NCBI GenBank assembly: GCA_029932755.1
Contig: JAOZPK010000004.1
Span: 1 to 33,888, forward strand
Reading direction: 5' to 3'
DNA: 33,888 bases
From: Candidatus Cloacimonadota bacterium
Lineage (GTDB): Bacteria > Cloacimonadota > Cloacimonadia > Cloacimonadales > TCS61
Shown: positions 10,098 through 21,138 of the stretch, piece after piece
Position numbering within the stretch: the stretch's first letter is position 1
How the letters are laid out: every line of letters begins with the position of its first letter
Notes under the pieces: model-generated
The model's input: the letters and a program-made list of their open reading frames with translations, nothing else
What the model was told of the DNA's origin: nothing
The model's database searches: none
Made by a program: the position numbers and the translations under genes

Positions 10098-12683
10098 ATG
10101 AACTTAAAACCTCAACCAGTTATAAACAAACGATATAATCTTATATTAGGATTGATTGTTTTTGCCATTACAATTATTATATATTATCTTACAATGGCTC
10201 GTTCTCTCTCGTTCTGGGATGCAGGAGAATATATTACATGCAGCAGTATTCTGGGTGTTCCCCATCCTCCGGGCAACCCATTTTATATTTTGCTGGGAAG
10301 ATTCTTCTCGATCTTTGGAGCTAATGTACCGCATGCTATTGTCATCAATTTCTTATCAGTTCTTTTCTCAGCTTTTGCCATAATGTTCACCTACTTTTTC
10401 ACAGTTAAATTCATTACAATGTGGATTAAACCAAAAGATGCTTATTTTGCGTATATAGGTGGTTTCCTGGCTGCTTTCTATACAGCTTTTTCATTCACAT
10501 ATTGGAATAATGCGATCGAGGCAGAAGTTTACTCAGGATTAGCTTTTACCTTGAATCTGATTGTATGGCTTACTATGATCTGGGTAGAAAAATCAGAAGA
10601 TCTTTCACATCAAAATCTTTTACTGTTAATTGTTTATATCTTCTTCCTTGGTTTTGGAATTCATCAAACTTCTCTTCAAATTGCTCCGGCAGTTTTATTC
10701 ATTGCTGTTTATCCGATGTTAAGAAATTCAATTAGGTCTTCAGCTTTTTGGAAACGAGTTAGTGCCTATACATTGGGTTTAATTGCTATTTATATTATCT
10801 TTTTGAATATTGGTAAATCAATTCATATACCAGATCTACCTAAATTCATGTTTGCAGTTGGTTTCTTAGGAATTCTTATATATCATTTAAGAGAAAAAAT
10901 CTCAAAAAAAACATGGTTATTTGCTTTAATACTCATCGGAATAGCAATTTCAACTCACTTTTTCTTATATATTAGAGCTTCTCATAGACCGTTTATTAAT
11001 GAAGGTTATCCACATAATTTAAAGCTATTTACAGATTACATCCTTAGAAGACAATACGGCGTAACCAGTATGTTTGTTCGGCGTGCTACATTCCTATACC
11101 AAATAAAAGATCAGTTCCTTACATATTTCAGCTGGCAGTTCTTTAAACCTGAGATCATTTCTCAATGGTTACACACACCAAGAGCATTTATTCAATTGTT
11201 ATCAAATCTGATTGTAACTTTACTTGGTTTTGGTGGAGCCTATTATCATTTTAAGAAGAACAAACACTCTTTTGCTTATTTCTTTTCATTCATGTTCATG
11301 GTTTCTATTGCAATGGTTTTTGTAATTAATCTTTCTAATGCCGAAGTGAGAGATCGTGACTATTTTTTTACAACAGCCTATAATTTTTGGACTGTATGGA
11401 TGGCAATCGGTTCAATTGCCTTGATCGATCTGGTCAGAAAAAAAGGAAAAATACTAACAGGATTACTTATTCTGATTGTTCTGGCTCTTCCCTGTATTAA
11501 TCTTGCTTCCCAGTATTTTATTCACGATCGTTCCCGAGAATATATTGCTCTAGATTATGGACAGAACATTCTTAATAGTGTAGAAGAAAATGCGATTATT
11601 TTCACTAACGGTGATAATGACACATTCCCTGTTTGGTATGCACAAGCTGTTTTTGATCCCGCAGCAAAAGAGTATATCCCTCCAACAAAAATTAATAACA
11701 AAGATATTTTTGGAAAGATGTATCAACAAACTTCCATCCCTACAGAAATAACTGAAGTTCTAATAGCAGATGCAATGGAATATAAAAATGAACAATGCAA
11801 TGGCATTAGAAAAGATGTGACAATTGCAAACTTGAGTTTGTTAAATACCCCATGGTACATCAAACAATTGAGAGATCATGAAGGAGTAGAATTCAACATT
11901 CCAGAAAATCATATTGATCTTTGTCAGGATGACCCAAGATCCGCACTTTATCCCAGGAGAATATATAAAGATACTCACTTGAAAATATCCGGTTCAGTAC
12001 CTGAAGATGAATTCATTGTTACCTTTAAAAAAGATGAAATCTTATATGTGAAAGATCTAGCAGTAATTCAGATCATTAAAGATAATTATGGTAAGCGTCC
12101 AATTTACTTTGCAGTAACAACTCCCGATCCCATAGGCTTTAATGACTATCTAAGGAATGAAGGGATGGTGAGTAGACTGGTTCCAATAAAAGGTAAAGAC
12201 CAGTTCGATATGGAAAGATTGATGACAAATATTGATTCAGTTTATTCCTACCGTGGAATTATGGACAATTCGATCTATAAAGATACAAATATGAAAAGGT
12301 TATTGAACAATTACGGCGCAGCTTTTATGCGTACTTCCAGATTTGCTCATTCAAAAAATGATTATGAAAATGCAATTAAATATATGGAAAAAGCAATAGA
12401 TTTTATTGATAATAAAAGCAGATTCTACAAAGGACTTGCTCAGCTTTATGCAGAAGCATCATTTAATTATTTTGATTCTGACGAAATTGATAAGGGATTC
12501 TCATATTTAGAAAAAGCCATTTATTATAATAGGACAGATAAAAATATGATTCAACTCATCTATCAATCTGCAGTATACACTAATGAAATCGCTAGAGGTA
12601 TCCAGTTGTTTGAAAAGATCCGCGGATATCAGGATTCTGTTGAGATAGATTTTTATATCACTCAATTAAAGGAGCTTCAATAA
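10098..12683 (+). CDS. DUF2723-family polytopic membrane protein (TMEM260/PMT-like glycosyltransferase) with C-terminal TPR-like region
   Basis: N-terminal FWDAGEYITCSSILGVPHPPGNPFYILLGRFFS is characteristic of DUF2723; many TM helices; TPR-like C-terminus. Confidence 0.82.
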   Translation: MNLKPQPVINKRYNLILGLIVFAITIIIYYLTMARSLSFWDAGEYITCSSILGVPHPPGNPFYILLGRFFSIFGANVPHAIVINFLSVLFSAFAIMFTYFFTVKFITMWIKPKDAYFAYIGGFLAAFYTAFSFTYWNNAIEAEVYSGLAFTLNLIVWLTMIWVEKSEDLSHQNLLLLIVYIFFLGFGIHQTSLQIAPAVLFIAVYPMLRNSIRSSAFWKRVSAYTLGLIAIYIIFLNIGKSIHIPDLPKFMFAVGFLGILIYHLREKISKKTWLFALILIGIAISTHFFLYIRASHRPFINEGYPHNLKLFTDYILRRQYGVTSMFVRRATFLYQIKDQFLTYFSWQFFKPEIISQWLHTPRAFIQLLSNLIVTLLGFGGAYYHFKKNKHSFAYFFSFMFMVSIAMVFVINLSNAEVRDRDYFFTTAYNFWTVWMAIGSIALIDLVRKKGKILTGLLILIVLALPCINLASQYFIHDRSREYIALDYGQNILNSVEENAIIFTNGDNDTFPVWYAQAVFDPAAKEYIPPTKINNKDIFGKMYQQTSIPTEITEVLIADAMEYKNEQCNGIRKDVTIANLSLLNTPWYIKQLRDHEGVEFNIPENHIDLCQDDPRSALYPRRIYKDTHLKISGSVPEDEFIVTFKKDEILYVKDLAVIQIIKDNYGKRPIYFAVTTPDPIGFNDYLRNEGMVSRLVPIKGKDQFDMERLMTNIDSVYSYRGIMDNSIYKDTNMKRLLNNYGAAFMRTSRFAHSKNDYENAIKYMEKAIDFIDNKSRFYKGLAQLYAEASFNYFDSDEIDKGFSYLEKAIYYNRTDKNMIQLIYQSAVYTNEIARGIQLFEKIRGYQDSVEIDFYITQLKELQ

Positions 12684-12707
12684 TACGATGCACTGTATGA
12701 GAGATAA

Positions 12708-15530
12708 ATGAAAACAGAAATTTACATCAAAGGTGCACGGGAACATAATCTCAAGAACATTGATATAAAAATTCCAAGAAACAAACTGGTCATCGTTACC
12801 GGTGTTTCCGGTTCAGGCAAATCATCACTCGCTTTTGATACACTTTATGCTGAAGGACAGCGCCGATATGTAGAATCACTATCTGCTTATGCCCGTCAAT
12901 TCTTAGGACAAATGGAAAAACCTAAAGTAGATTATATCGAAGGATTGTCTCCTGCTATTTCCATTGAACAGAAAGCAACAAGCAAAAATCCTCGTTCAAC
13001 AGTTGGAACTGTAACAGAGATCTATGACTATTTAAGAATTCTCTATGCTCGTATTGGAAAGCAATACTGTTATAATTGTGGTAATCCTGTCGGATCTCAA
13101 ACTGTTGATCAATTGGTAGATCACATTTTAGTAAATCCTGATAAAACAAGATTACAAATTCTTGCACCAATTGTTCAAAACCGCAAAGGTGAACATAAAG
13201 AAGAACTGGAAGAAGCTCGGAATGAAGGTTTTGTTCGTGTTAAAATTAATGGAATCATGCGTCAGCTTAGTGAAAAGATCACACTCGATAAAAAAAGTAA
13301 ACATAATATCGATATTGTTGTTGATCGACTTGTTTTAAAAGATAATATTCGCTCAAGATTAATTGACTCGGTTGAAACTGCTTTAAAACTAACTAATGGT
13401 TTTATAAAGATAGAATATCTTGATGAAGATCGTATTGAAAATCTATCCGAAGCAAATTCCTGTCCGAGTTGCGGAATCGGTTATCCTGAACTTACTCCTC
13501 AGCATTTCTCGTTTAACAGCCCAATTGGAATGTGCAAATCCTGTAATGGACTCGGTACCAAAATGGAATTTGATCCCGATTTGATAATTCCAGATAAGTC
13601 ACTTTCAATAATGGAAGGAGCAGTAATTTATTGGGGAACATTAAATAAGAAAAAAAGCAGTTGGCAGTTAAAAAAACTCAGGGCGATTTCTAGAGAATAT
13701 GGATTTTCTTTAAATGAACCATGGGAAGGACTTTCTTTAACAGCAAAAGATCTCCTTTTATTCGGATCAAGAGGGCAGAAAATTAGATTTGAGTGGAGTT
13801 CTAAAAGCGGATCAGGTTCGTTTATGTCTGCGTTCGAAGGTATAATTCCCACACTTTCACGCAGGATGAATGAAACAAAATCTGAATATATGCGAAAATA
13901 CTATTTAAAGTATATTGGCAATAAAGAGTGCCCGGATTGTAAGGGTAAGAAACTTCGTAAAGAAAGTCTGGCAGTTAAAATTGCTGATTTATCAATCAAT
14001 GAAATAACTACAATGTCAATTAGTAATGCAATTAAGTTTTTTGAAAATCTTGAACTCACAGGAAACGATAAATTAATTGCGGAAGAAGTTCTTAAAGAGA
14101 TAAATAATCGTCTTAACTTCCTCGTGAATGTTGGATTGCATTACCTTACATTAGATAGAAAAGCTCCAACATTATCCGGTGGAGAATCGCAAAGAATAAG
14201 ACTAGCAAGCCAAATCGGGAGCAGTCTTGTTGGTGTTATGTATATATTGGATGAACCAACTATCGGATTACATCAGCGAGATAATACGCGATTAATTAAT
14301 ATGCTGCTCCATCTACGTGACATTGGAAATACTGTTATTGTTGTTGAGCATGACGAACAAATGATTAGAACAGCGGATCAAATAATTGATATTGGCCCTC
14401 AGGCCGGAATCTACGGTGGAAAGATAATTTTTCAAGGTAATATTGAACAATTACTAAGATCAAGAAAATCTATGACAGGAAGATATCTATCTGGGAAACT
14501 AAGTATTGAGATACCGAAAGAAAGATTGAAGCCGGATAAACGCATTCTGCAGATCAATGGTGCCTTTCAGAATAATCTAAAAAAGATCAATGTGAATATT
14601 CCAATTGGTTCTTTCACATGTGTTACCGGTGTTTCAGGATCGGGTAAAAGTTCATTGATCAATCAGATATTATATCCGGCTATGGCAAAAGAGCTAAATA
14701 AATCCAGCAGAAAACAAGGTAGTTTTGATAATATTAAGGGTTATGAATATTTTGATAAAGTTATAAACATAGATCAACAGCCAATTGGAAGAACTCCTCG
14801 TTCAAATCCTGCAACTTATACTAAATTATTCGATCCGATCAGGAATTTATTTTCCCAAACTCCTGCCGCAAAGTTACGAGGTTATAAACCGGGAAGATTT
14901 TCTTTTAACGTAAAAGGCGGAAGATGTGAATCCTGTAGTGGTGCTGGTATAAAACAGATCGAAATGCACTTCCTGCCAGATATTTATGTGAAATGTGAAA
15001 TCTGCAATGGAACACGTTATAATAGAGAAACTTTAGCAGTAAAATATAAAGGTTACAGCATTTCAGATGTACTTAAAATGGATGTTCAGGAAGCGATTAA
15101 GATATTTGAAAAAATTCCTAAAATATATAAGGTTCTTCAAACATTAAAAGAAGTTGGAATGGAATATATTAAACTTGGACAAGCATCCACAACACTATCC
15201 GGTGGAGAAGCTCAAAGAATCAAGCTTTCACGTGAACTGAGTAAAACAAGTACAGGCAAAACACTTTACATTTTGGATGAGCCGACAACCGGATTGCACT
15301 TCGATGATATAAAAAAATTATTGAAAGTACTTCACAGATTAGTTTCAATGGGAAATACTGTGATTGTAATCGAGCACAACCTGGATGTTATAAAATGTGC
15401 AGATCATATTATTGATCTGGGTCCTGAAGGTGGAGATGAAGGTGGAAAGGTTGTTGCAACCGGCACTCCAGAAGAGATTGCAAAGATCAAGAAATCTTTT
15501 ACTGGAAGATTTTTGAAAGAAATATTATAA
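12708..15530 (+). CDS. uvrA: Excinuclease ABC subunit A
   Basis: Two ABC modules ([66 protein letters not shown]) plus zinc-binding CxxC pairs. Confidence 0.98.
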   Translation: MKTEIYIKGAREHNLKNIDIKIPRNKLVIVTGVSGSGKSSLAFDTLYAEGQRRYVESLSAYARQFLGQMEKPKVDYIEGLSPAISIEQKATSKNPRSTVGTVTEIYDYLRILYARIGKQYCYNCGNPVGSQTVDQLVDHILVNPDKTRLQILAPIVQNRKGEHKEELEEARNEGFVRVKINGIMRQLSEKITLDKKSKHNIDIVVDRLVLKDNIRSRLIDSVETALKLTNGFIKIEYLDEDRIENLSEANSCPSCGIGYPELTPQHFSFNSPIGMCKSCNGLGTKMEFDPDLIIPDKSLSIMEGAVIYWGTLNKKKSSWQLKKLRAISREYGFSLNEPWEGLSLTAKDLLLFGSRGQKIRFEWSSKSGSGSFMSAFEGIIPTLSRRMNETKSEYMRKYYLKYIGNKECPDCKGKKLRKESLAVKIADLSINEITTMSISNAIKFFENLELTGNDKLIAEEVLKEINNRLNFLVNVGLHYLTLDRKAPTLSGGESQRIRLASQIGSSLVGVMYILDEPTIGLHQRDNTRLINMLLHLRDIGNTVIVVEHDEQMIRTADQIIDIGPQAGIYGGKIIFQGNIEQLLRSRKSMTGRYLSGKLSIEIPKERLKPDKRILQINGAFQNNLKKINVNIPIGSFTCVTGVSGSGKSSLINQILYPAMAKELNKSSRKQGSFDNIKGYEYFDKVINIDQQPIGRTPRSNPATYTKLFDPIRNLFSQTPAAKLRGYKPGRFSFNVKGGRCESCSGAGIKQIEMHFLPDIYVKCEICNGTRYNRETLAVKYKGYSISDVLKMDVQEAIKIFEKIPKIYKVLQTLKEVGMEYIKLGQASTTLSGGEAQRIKLSRELSKTSTGKTLYILDEPTTGLHFDDIKKLLKVLHRLVSMGNTVIVIEHNLDVIKCADHIIDLGPEGGDEGGKVVATGTPEEIAKIKKSFTGRFLKEIL

Positions 15531-15570
15531 GGGAATCTCTTTCAAGAAAGAGATATTATAGGAGTAAATT

Positions 15571-16368
15571 ATGAGTTTAAAATCCGAAATCCTTGAATTA
15601 TATAATAAAACCAAATTTACAGAAGATGATAAAAATTTATTCTTCAAATTCAGAAATGGACTCAATTCCGGAGAAATTCGTGCTGCTGATAAAATCGATG
15701 GAAAATGGATCACTAATGATTGGGTGAAGAAAGGAATTCTTGCCGGTTTCAAGATGGGAATTGTTGTTCAACAAGGTAATTTCATGGATAAAGATACTTA
15801 TCCCATTCAAGATATCACCAATAGGAAAAATGTCAGATTTGTTCCCGGTGGGTCTTCTATCCGAGAAGGTGCTTATATTGGAGAAAATGTAGTATTGATG
15901 CCGCCAATGTACATCAACGTTGGTGCTTATGTAGATGATGGGACAATGATAGATTCTCATGCTCTTGTCGGTGCGTGTGCTCAGGTTGGTAAAAATGTTC
16001 ACCTCAGTGCTGCTTCACAACTTGGTGGAGTATTAGAACCTATCAGTGCAAACCCCGTGATCATTGAAGATAATGTGTTTATTGGTGGGAATTGCGGGAT
16101 TTATGAAGGTGTGATTGTTGAGCAGAATGCGATTATTGCAGCAGGGGTCATAATAACAGCCGGAACTCCAATTTTCGATTCTTTGAATAATCAATTTCTT
16201 ACAAAAGATAAGAATGGTTCTCTGCATATTCCTCAAGGAGCAGTTGTAATTCCTGGTACGCGCCGGATGAAGAGCAATGACGAGTTTTCAATTTACTGTC
16301 CAATTATTATTAAATATAGAGATGAAAAGAGCGATAGATCGGTAACATTAGAAGATGCTCTAAGATGA
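15571..16368 (+). CDS. dapD: 2,3,4,5-tetrahydropyridine-2,6-dicarboxylate N-succinyltransferase
   Basis: Left-handed beta-helix hexapeptide region; MPPMYINVGAYVDDGTMIDSHALVGACAQVGKNVHLSAASQLGGVLEP. Confidence 0.93.
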   Translation: MSLKSEILELYNKTKFTEDDKNLFFKFRNGLNSGEIRAADKIDGKWITNDWVKKGILAGFKMGIVVQQGNFMDKDTYPIQDITNRKNVRFVPGGSSIREGAYIGENVVLMPPMYINVGAYVDDGTMIDSHALVGACAQVGKNVHLSAASQLGGVLEPISANPVIIEDNVFIGGNCGIYEGVIVEQNAIIAAGVIITAGTPIFDSLNNQFLTKDKNGSLHIPQGAVVIPGTRRMKSNDEFSIYCPIIIKYRDEKSDRSVTLEDALR

Positions 16369-17483
16369 AACCAATAAAATACGCAGATCGGATAACAGGT
16401 ATAGAAAAATCTGAATTGCGGCAATTATTTGATAAAGCTCCACCTGATTCAATTAATCTTGGTTTAGGAGAAATCCAATTCCCTACACCTAAAATAATTA
16501 CGGAACGCGCAATTGATATTATCAGGCAAAGAAACATTCGATATACTCCAAATGCAGGATTACCGGAATTACAGAAAGCAATAACAAATTACTATAATAT
16601 CAAATTAAATAAGAATGTTTGCGTTACAACAGGAGCGGAAGAAGCCATTTTTGTTTCACTTTTCAGCTTTATAAATTCAGGTGACGAAGTACTGATCGCG
16701 AATCCAACTTATATTGCATATAAAACAATTATTAAAATGCTTGGTGGAGTAGTAGTAGAATTTGATCTTGATTCAAAATCTAATTTCAAATTGGATCGAA
16801 ACGACTTCACAAATAGAATTACTTCTAAAACAAAAGTGTTACTTATAAATAATCCTTCGAATCCAACTGGAAAATGTTTCTCAGAAAATGAGATGGATTT
16901 TATGGTTTCTAAATGTAATGAAAATGATATATTAATTATTGTAGATGAGATTTATCGTGAATTATATACTGATAAAAAACCAATAACTTTCTTGGATAAA
17001 ACTGGAAAAATAATTGTGATATCAGGTCTCTCTAAATCTCATTGTATGAGCGGATGGCGAGTGGGATGGACCGTATCAAATGATCCTGATCTTATTAAAC
17101 CTATCATTATTTCACACCAATATATTTGTACCTGTGCTCCATATATATCTCAAGAAGTTGCAATCACAGCTTTATCCTCAGAAGGTATGAAAGTTCAAAA
17201 CAAAATACGTTTAGAACTTGAATCTAACAAAAAATTTGTGCTTAAACAATTTGAACAGCTTCTACCAAGTCTTCCCATACTAAATAATACATCTTCTCCA
17301 TATTTATTTATCAATATAAATATTGATGAGATAATGCTTGTAAATGAGCTGATAAAGAATGGATTAATAGTAATGCCAGGAAGAATATTTGGTTCAAATG
17401 GAAAACATTGGATCAGATTAAATTATGCTACTGATAAAAAAAAGCTTGCCAAAGGCATACATATTATAAAAAAAATATTATAA
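16365..17483 (+). CDS. PLP-dependent class I/II aminotransferase, possibly the DAP-pathway aminotransferase
   Basis: NNPSNPTGKCFSE and SGLSKSHCMSGWRVGW motifs; 4-nt overlap with dapD. Confidence 0.85.
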   Translation: MKPIKYADRITGIEKSELRQLFDKAPPDSINLGLGEIQFPTPKIITERAIDIIRQRNIRYTPNAGLPELQKAITNYYNIKLNKNVCVTTGAEEAIFVSLFSFINSGDEVLIANPTYIAYKTIIKMLGGVVVEFDLDSKSNFKLDRNDFTNRITSKTKVLLINNPSNPTGKCFSENEMDFMVSKCNENDILIIVDEIYRELYTDKKPITFLDKTGKIIVISGLSKSHCMSGWRVGWTVSNDPDLIKPIIISHQYICTCAPYISQEVAITALSSEGMKVQNKIRLELESNKKFVLKQFEQLLPSLPILNNTSSPYLFININIDEIMLVNELIKNGLIVMPGRIFGSNGKHWIRLNYATDKKKLAKGIHIIKKIL

Positions 17484-17535
17484 GGTTATTTAATAAATTG
17501 TTTTATCGTTTGTTAAATAATAAGGAGGGGGCTAT

Positions 17536-19236
17536 ATGAGGTATATTTTCATTATACTATTGTTAATTGTCCTTATTACCTCCTCTCTTTGTGCAAAAAC
17601 TAAAATAGAAAACCTTGAAAGTAAATTAAGGGTGGTTGTTGCAGAAGAAAAAATCAAAGTTCTAAATTCACTTGCTAAAGAGTATCTATTTCTTTCTCCC
17701 GAGCAATCAATTATCTATGGTATACGGGCTGCAGAAGTTGCAATACAATTTCATGATGATATGAATGAACATGAGGCATATAACAATATAGCCAATTCAT
17801 TTGCACTACTAAAAGATTATGAAGAGACTATCCTCTATCTCGAGAAAGCTCTGAATAAAAGTGAAATAATTGGTGACGCTGAAGTGATCCTTAAAGATAT
17901 TTATAAAATTGCTGATGTATATAGTACTAGCAAAAACCATACAAAATCAATAGAATATTATAATAAGGCTTTAAAAATAAACGAGATAATGAATAATCGG
18001 GGTGAAGTTGCTCTTGCTTTGAATCGTATTGGATTAGAATATAAGAAAGCTGGTCAATACAAGAAAGCTTCTGAGTTTTTTATTAGAGCTTTACGATTTG
18101 AAGAAAAAAATGAACGCGTTCTTATTCGCGATGAATATAAGCAGATCTCCGAGTTTTACACATCCAGGGGTGAAGACGAGAAAGCTCTGGAGTATTACAA
18201 ACTTTTTACTACAATGAAAGATACAATTGCCAGTATAGAAAGTTCTTATAAAATCAGTGATATGCAAGCTCATTATGAAGATGAACAAAGACAGCGAAGA
18301 ATTGAACTTCTACAAAAAGAGAATGAAATTCGCGAGCTTGAATTACAACAATTAATTCTCAAGCAAGAAAAGGAATTCGATGAAAAACAAAGAAAACAAC
18401 AAATTGAATCTTTAAATAGGGAAAAAGAATTAAAAATCACACAATTAAAAGTTGCAGAATATGAAAAGAAGAGTATCCAGAAAAAAATTGACTCATATCA
18501 GAAAGATAAAGAGATTCGTGAACTTGAACTTGAAAAAAAAGCAATACAAATAAGATCACAAAATTTTACACAAAAGGTTTTGTTATCTGCAATCATAATT
18601 ATCTCGATATTTACAATATTTGGATTCTATCTCGCATTTACAAATAGCTCAATGAACAAAGCTTTGAACATAGCTAATGCAAAACTTAAGCAAATTGCTA
18701 AAACAGATCCCTTAACAGACCTTTCAAACCGTAGAGACATGATTGAAAAAATGGAGCATGAGCAGAAACGTTTTGGAAGAAATGGAAAATCATTTGTTCT
18801 TCTTATGTCTGATATAGATGACTTCAAAAAAATCAACGATGATAATGGTCATGACTGTGGAGACTTTATTCTTGAATCACTTGCAAAACAGATGAGAACT
18901 ACTGTTCGTAAGCAGGATTTTACAGGACGTTGGGGTGGTGAAGAATTTCTTATGCTGCTTCCAGAAACTGATATTGATGGCGGTTTTGCTTTGGCTGATA
19001 AGATCCGTAAAGATATTGAAGGGACTTCTTATGTTTTCAACAACATTAAATTAAAATTAACCATGACTTTTGGCGTAAGCGTTTATGATAGACCAATGGA
19101 CATTGATTATTGCATTAAGATGGCTGATGAGGCTTTATATATAGGGAAAAAGCAAGGCAAAAACTGTGTAATTAAAACAAAACCCAAAGACAAACCAATT
19201 ATTACCGGTATTGATAGATCAATTGAATCTGCTTAA
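17536..19236 (+). CDS. Membrane-anchored TPR/coiled-coil diguanylate cyclase (GGDEF)
   Basis: Signal peptide, TPR region, long charged coiled coil, TM helix, GGDEF domain with RKQD-FTGRW-GGEEF (I-site RxxD plus active site). Confidence 0.92.
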   Translation: MRYIFIILLLIVLITSSLCAKTKIENLESKLRVVVAEEKIKVLNSLAKEYLFLSPEQSIIYGIRAAEVAIQFHDDMNEHEAYNNIANSFALLKDYEETILYLEKALNKSEIIGDAEVILKDIYKIADVYSTSKNHTKSIEYYNKALKINEIMNNRGEVALALNRIGLEYKKAGQYKKASEFFIRALRFEEKNERVLIRDEYKQISEFYTSRGEDEKALEYYKLFTTMKDTIASIESSYKISDMQAHYEDEQRQRRIELLQKENEIRELELQQLILKQEKEFDEKQRKQQIESLNREKELKITQLKVAEYEKKSIQKKIDSYQKDKEIRELELEKKAIQIRSQNFTQKVLLSAIIIISIFTIFGFYLAFTNSSMNKALNIANAKLKQIAKTDPLTDLSNRRDMIEKMEHEQKRFGRNGKSFVLLMSDIDDFKKINDDNGHDCGDFILESLAKQMRTTVRKQDFTGRWGGEEFLMLLPETDIDGGFALADKIRKDIEGTSYVFNNIKLKLTMTFGVSVYDRPMDIDYCIKMADEALYIGKKQGKNCVIKTKPKDKPIITGIDRSIESA

Positions 19237-19257
19237 TTGACATTGGAGAAATATACT

Positions 19258-20280
19258 ATGAGAAAATTTATTTTCGCTTTGTATATGTTTTGTTTTCTTC
19301 TTAATCTTTCTGCAATAGATAACGTTGGACAATTAAAGTCTTCTTTGTCAAAAATAGAGGGACTTGAAAAAGCTAAAATACTTTATAGACTTGCATCATA
19401 TACAGATTCTTTAGAAGCAACAGAGAAAATTGAATACTGCGCTCAAGCAAAAAGTATTGTTTCGGATTTAAATAATTATGAATTACTTTCTGATATTTTA
19501 GTATTAGAATCTAAGATTTATAAAGAATCTAATGATATTAAAAAATATTCTTCTTCAATAGAAGAATACATCGAATTTTATAAAAAAGTAACACGATTAG
19601 AAATAGAAAGCAAAAAAATGCAAGAATCAAAACAGGTGTTAATAAGAAATTCGTTCATAATAGGATTTCTTGTTATTCTTAACATTGCTTTTATTGTTTA
19701 TTACCGTTATCGTACTAAAACTATTGATCATATTAAACTTATTAAAGCTAATAAACAACTTGAAGAACTTTCACGAAAAGATCCCCTAACATCTATTTCA
19801 AATCGTCGTGATATTCTTGAAAAAATAAACTATGAAACATTACGGTTTGAAAGAAATAAGAAAGAATTCAGTCTTGTTATGGGTGATATTGACAACTTTA
19901 AATCTGTTAATGATAATCACGGTCATGAGTGTGGTGATTACATTCTAAAGGCACTTGTTAATACAATTATTTCAGGTTTACGAAAACAAGACATCGTAGG
20001 AAGATGGGGCGGTGAAGAATTCATTCTTTTATTACCTGAAACCAATTTAGCTGGTGGAGAAATCGCTGCAGAAAAGATAAGAAAAATAATTTATCAAAAC
20101 AAATTCATTTATAATAATAAAGTAATACCAATTAGTATTACTTTTGGTGTAAGTGAATATTCTAGCGGTAAAGACATCGATAGTTGTATTAAAGAGGCTG
20201 ATTCGGCGCTTTATAAAGGCAAAGGTAAGGGTAAGAACAGAGTTGAAATATTTAATCCTGAAGATATTTTGATCGGATAA
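19258..20280 (+). CDS. Membrane-anchored diguanylate cyclase (GGDEF), short sensor region
   Basis: RKQD-IVGRW-GGEEF; signal peptide and TM. ATG at 19258 with SD ggag preferred over the listed TTG at 19237. Confidence 0.9.
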   Translation: MRKFIFALYMFCFLLNLSAIDNVGQLKSSLSKIEGLEKAKILYRLASYTDSLEATEKIEYCAQAKSIVSDLNNYELLSDILVLESKIYKESNDIKKYSSSIEEYIEFYKKVTRLEIESKKMQESKQVLIRNSFIIGFLVILNIAFIVYYRYRTKTIDHIKLIKANKQLEELSRKDPLTSISNRRDILEKINYETLRFERNKKEFSLVMGDIDNFKSVNDNHGHECGDYILKALVNTIISGLRKQDIVGRWGGEEFILLLPETNLAGGEIAAEKIRKIIYQNKFIYNNKVIPISITFGVSEYSSGKDIDSCIKEADSALYKGKGKGKNRVEIFNPEDILIG

Positions 20281-20286
20281 AAACAA

Positions 20287-20307
20287 AAGGCTGCTAATTG
20301 CAGCCTT
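20287..20307. terminator. Hairpin at the convergent end, possible terminator
   Basis: AAGGCTGC-TAATT-GCAGCCTT; no strong U-tract. Confidence 0.5.
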
Positions 20308-20338
20308 AAGTACATAAATTGTAGAAATACTTTTTCTA

Positions 20339-21061
20339 TTATTTAAAAAACCTTTTATAAATATTTTGAGAAATTTTGATTTTATCGTTAACACTCATTT
20401 CCCTCAATATACCATATCCAGCTTCATCAGCAGACATACACGATACTATCAAATTATCTTCAAATGAAAAATTCATTTCAATTAACATTAGATAATAATC
20501 CGTAAGAAGAGGGTCTACCCAACTTCCAGGAATAGTGAAAGTACGATCGGAAGGACTTAGATCGGCATAGTTATCATCCCATGTAGTATAATCTGTTGCC
20601 GTGGCATAAAATTCTTGGTATTCTGCATTGGAAGCTAAAGTCCATGATATGGTTGTTGGTTCTGTAATATTCCAATTAGTTGGCCAGCCAACTATAGGAA
20701 TATATGGTGTATTAATAGTAAGAGAATGATCAGTCCCATTGATCACCGCTTCAACTTGATATGTTTGTCCTTCATCCATATTAGTATATCCTGACCACAT
20801 ATCCATGTAGTTTGACATTACTACATCAATTCCGTTTACAGAGATTTCAACTGATGTTATTATATTATTGCCCATTGGAGTTATTGTAATTATATAATCA
20901 CTTCTTTGGTTACCCGTTGCTGAAACCAACATATAATAATCGTAATCCTCTGGATCAATTGATGGATCTGTTGTTCCTCCGTTTTCATCATCACTACAAC
21001 CAGTGATAAAACTCATCATACTAAATGCAAAAATTAAGAATAGAATTGTAAATTTTCTCAT
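20339..21061 (-). CDS. Putative lipoprotein of unknown function
   Basis: MRKFTILFLIFAFSMMSFITGC lipobox followed by SDDENGG. Confidence 0.75.
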   Translation of the reverse strand: MRKFTILFLIFAFSMMSFITGCSDDENGGTTDPSIDPEDYDYYMLVSATGNQRSDYIITITPMGNNIITSVEISVNGIDVVMSNYMDMWSGYTNMDEGQTYQVEAVINGTDHSLTINTPYIPIVGWPTNWNITEPTTISWTLASNAEYQEFYATATDYTTWDDNYADLSPSDRTFTIPGSWVDPLLTDYYLMLIEMNFSFEDNLIVSCMSADEAGYGILREMSVNDKIKISQNIYKRFFK

Positions 21062-21138
21062 TTCTCCTCCCTTTAATTGAATATGATAAATTTTTGTTGT
21101 TTGTTAGTAATTTGTCAAATGAAATCTTAGCAATAGAT

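Noticed and set aside
15637-16236. Minus-strand ORFs opposite dapD
   Set aside because: Antisense shadow ORFs of a conserved gene.
19237-19257. TTG start for the second GGDEF gene
   Set aside because: The ATG at 19258 has a well-placed SD (ggag) and begins a canonical signal peptide.
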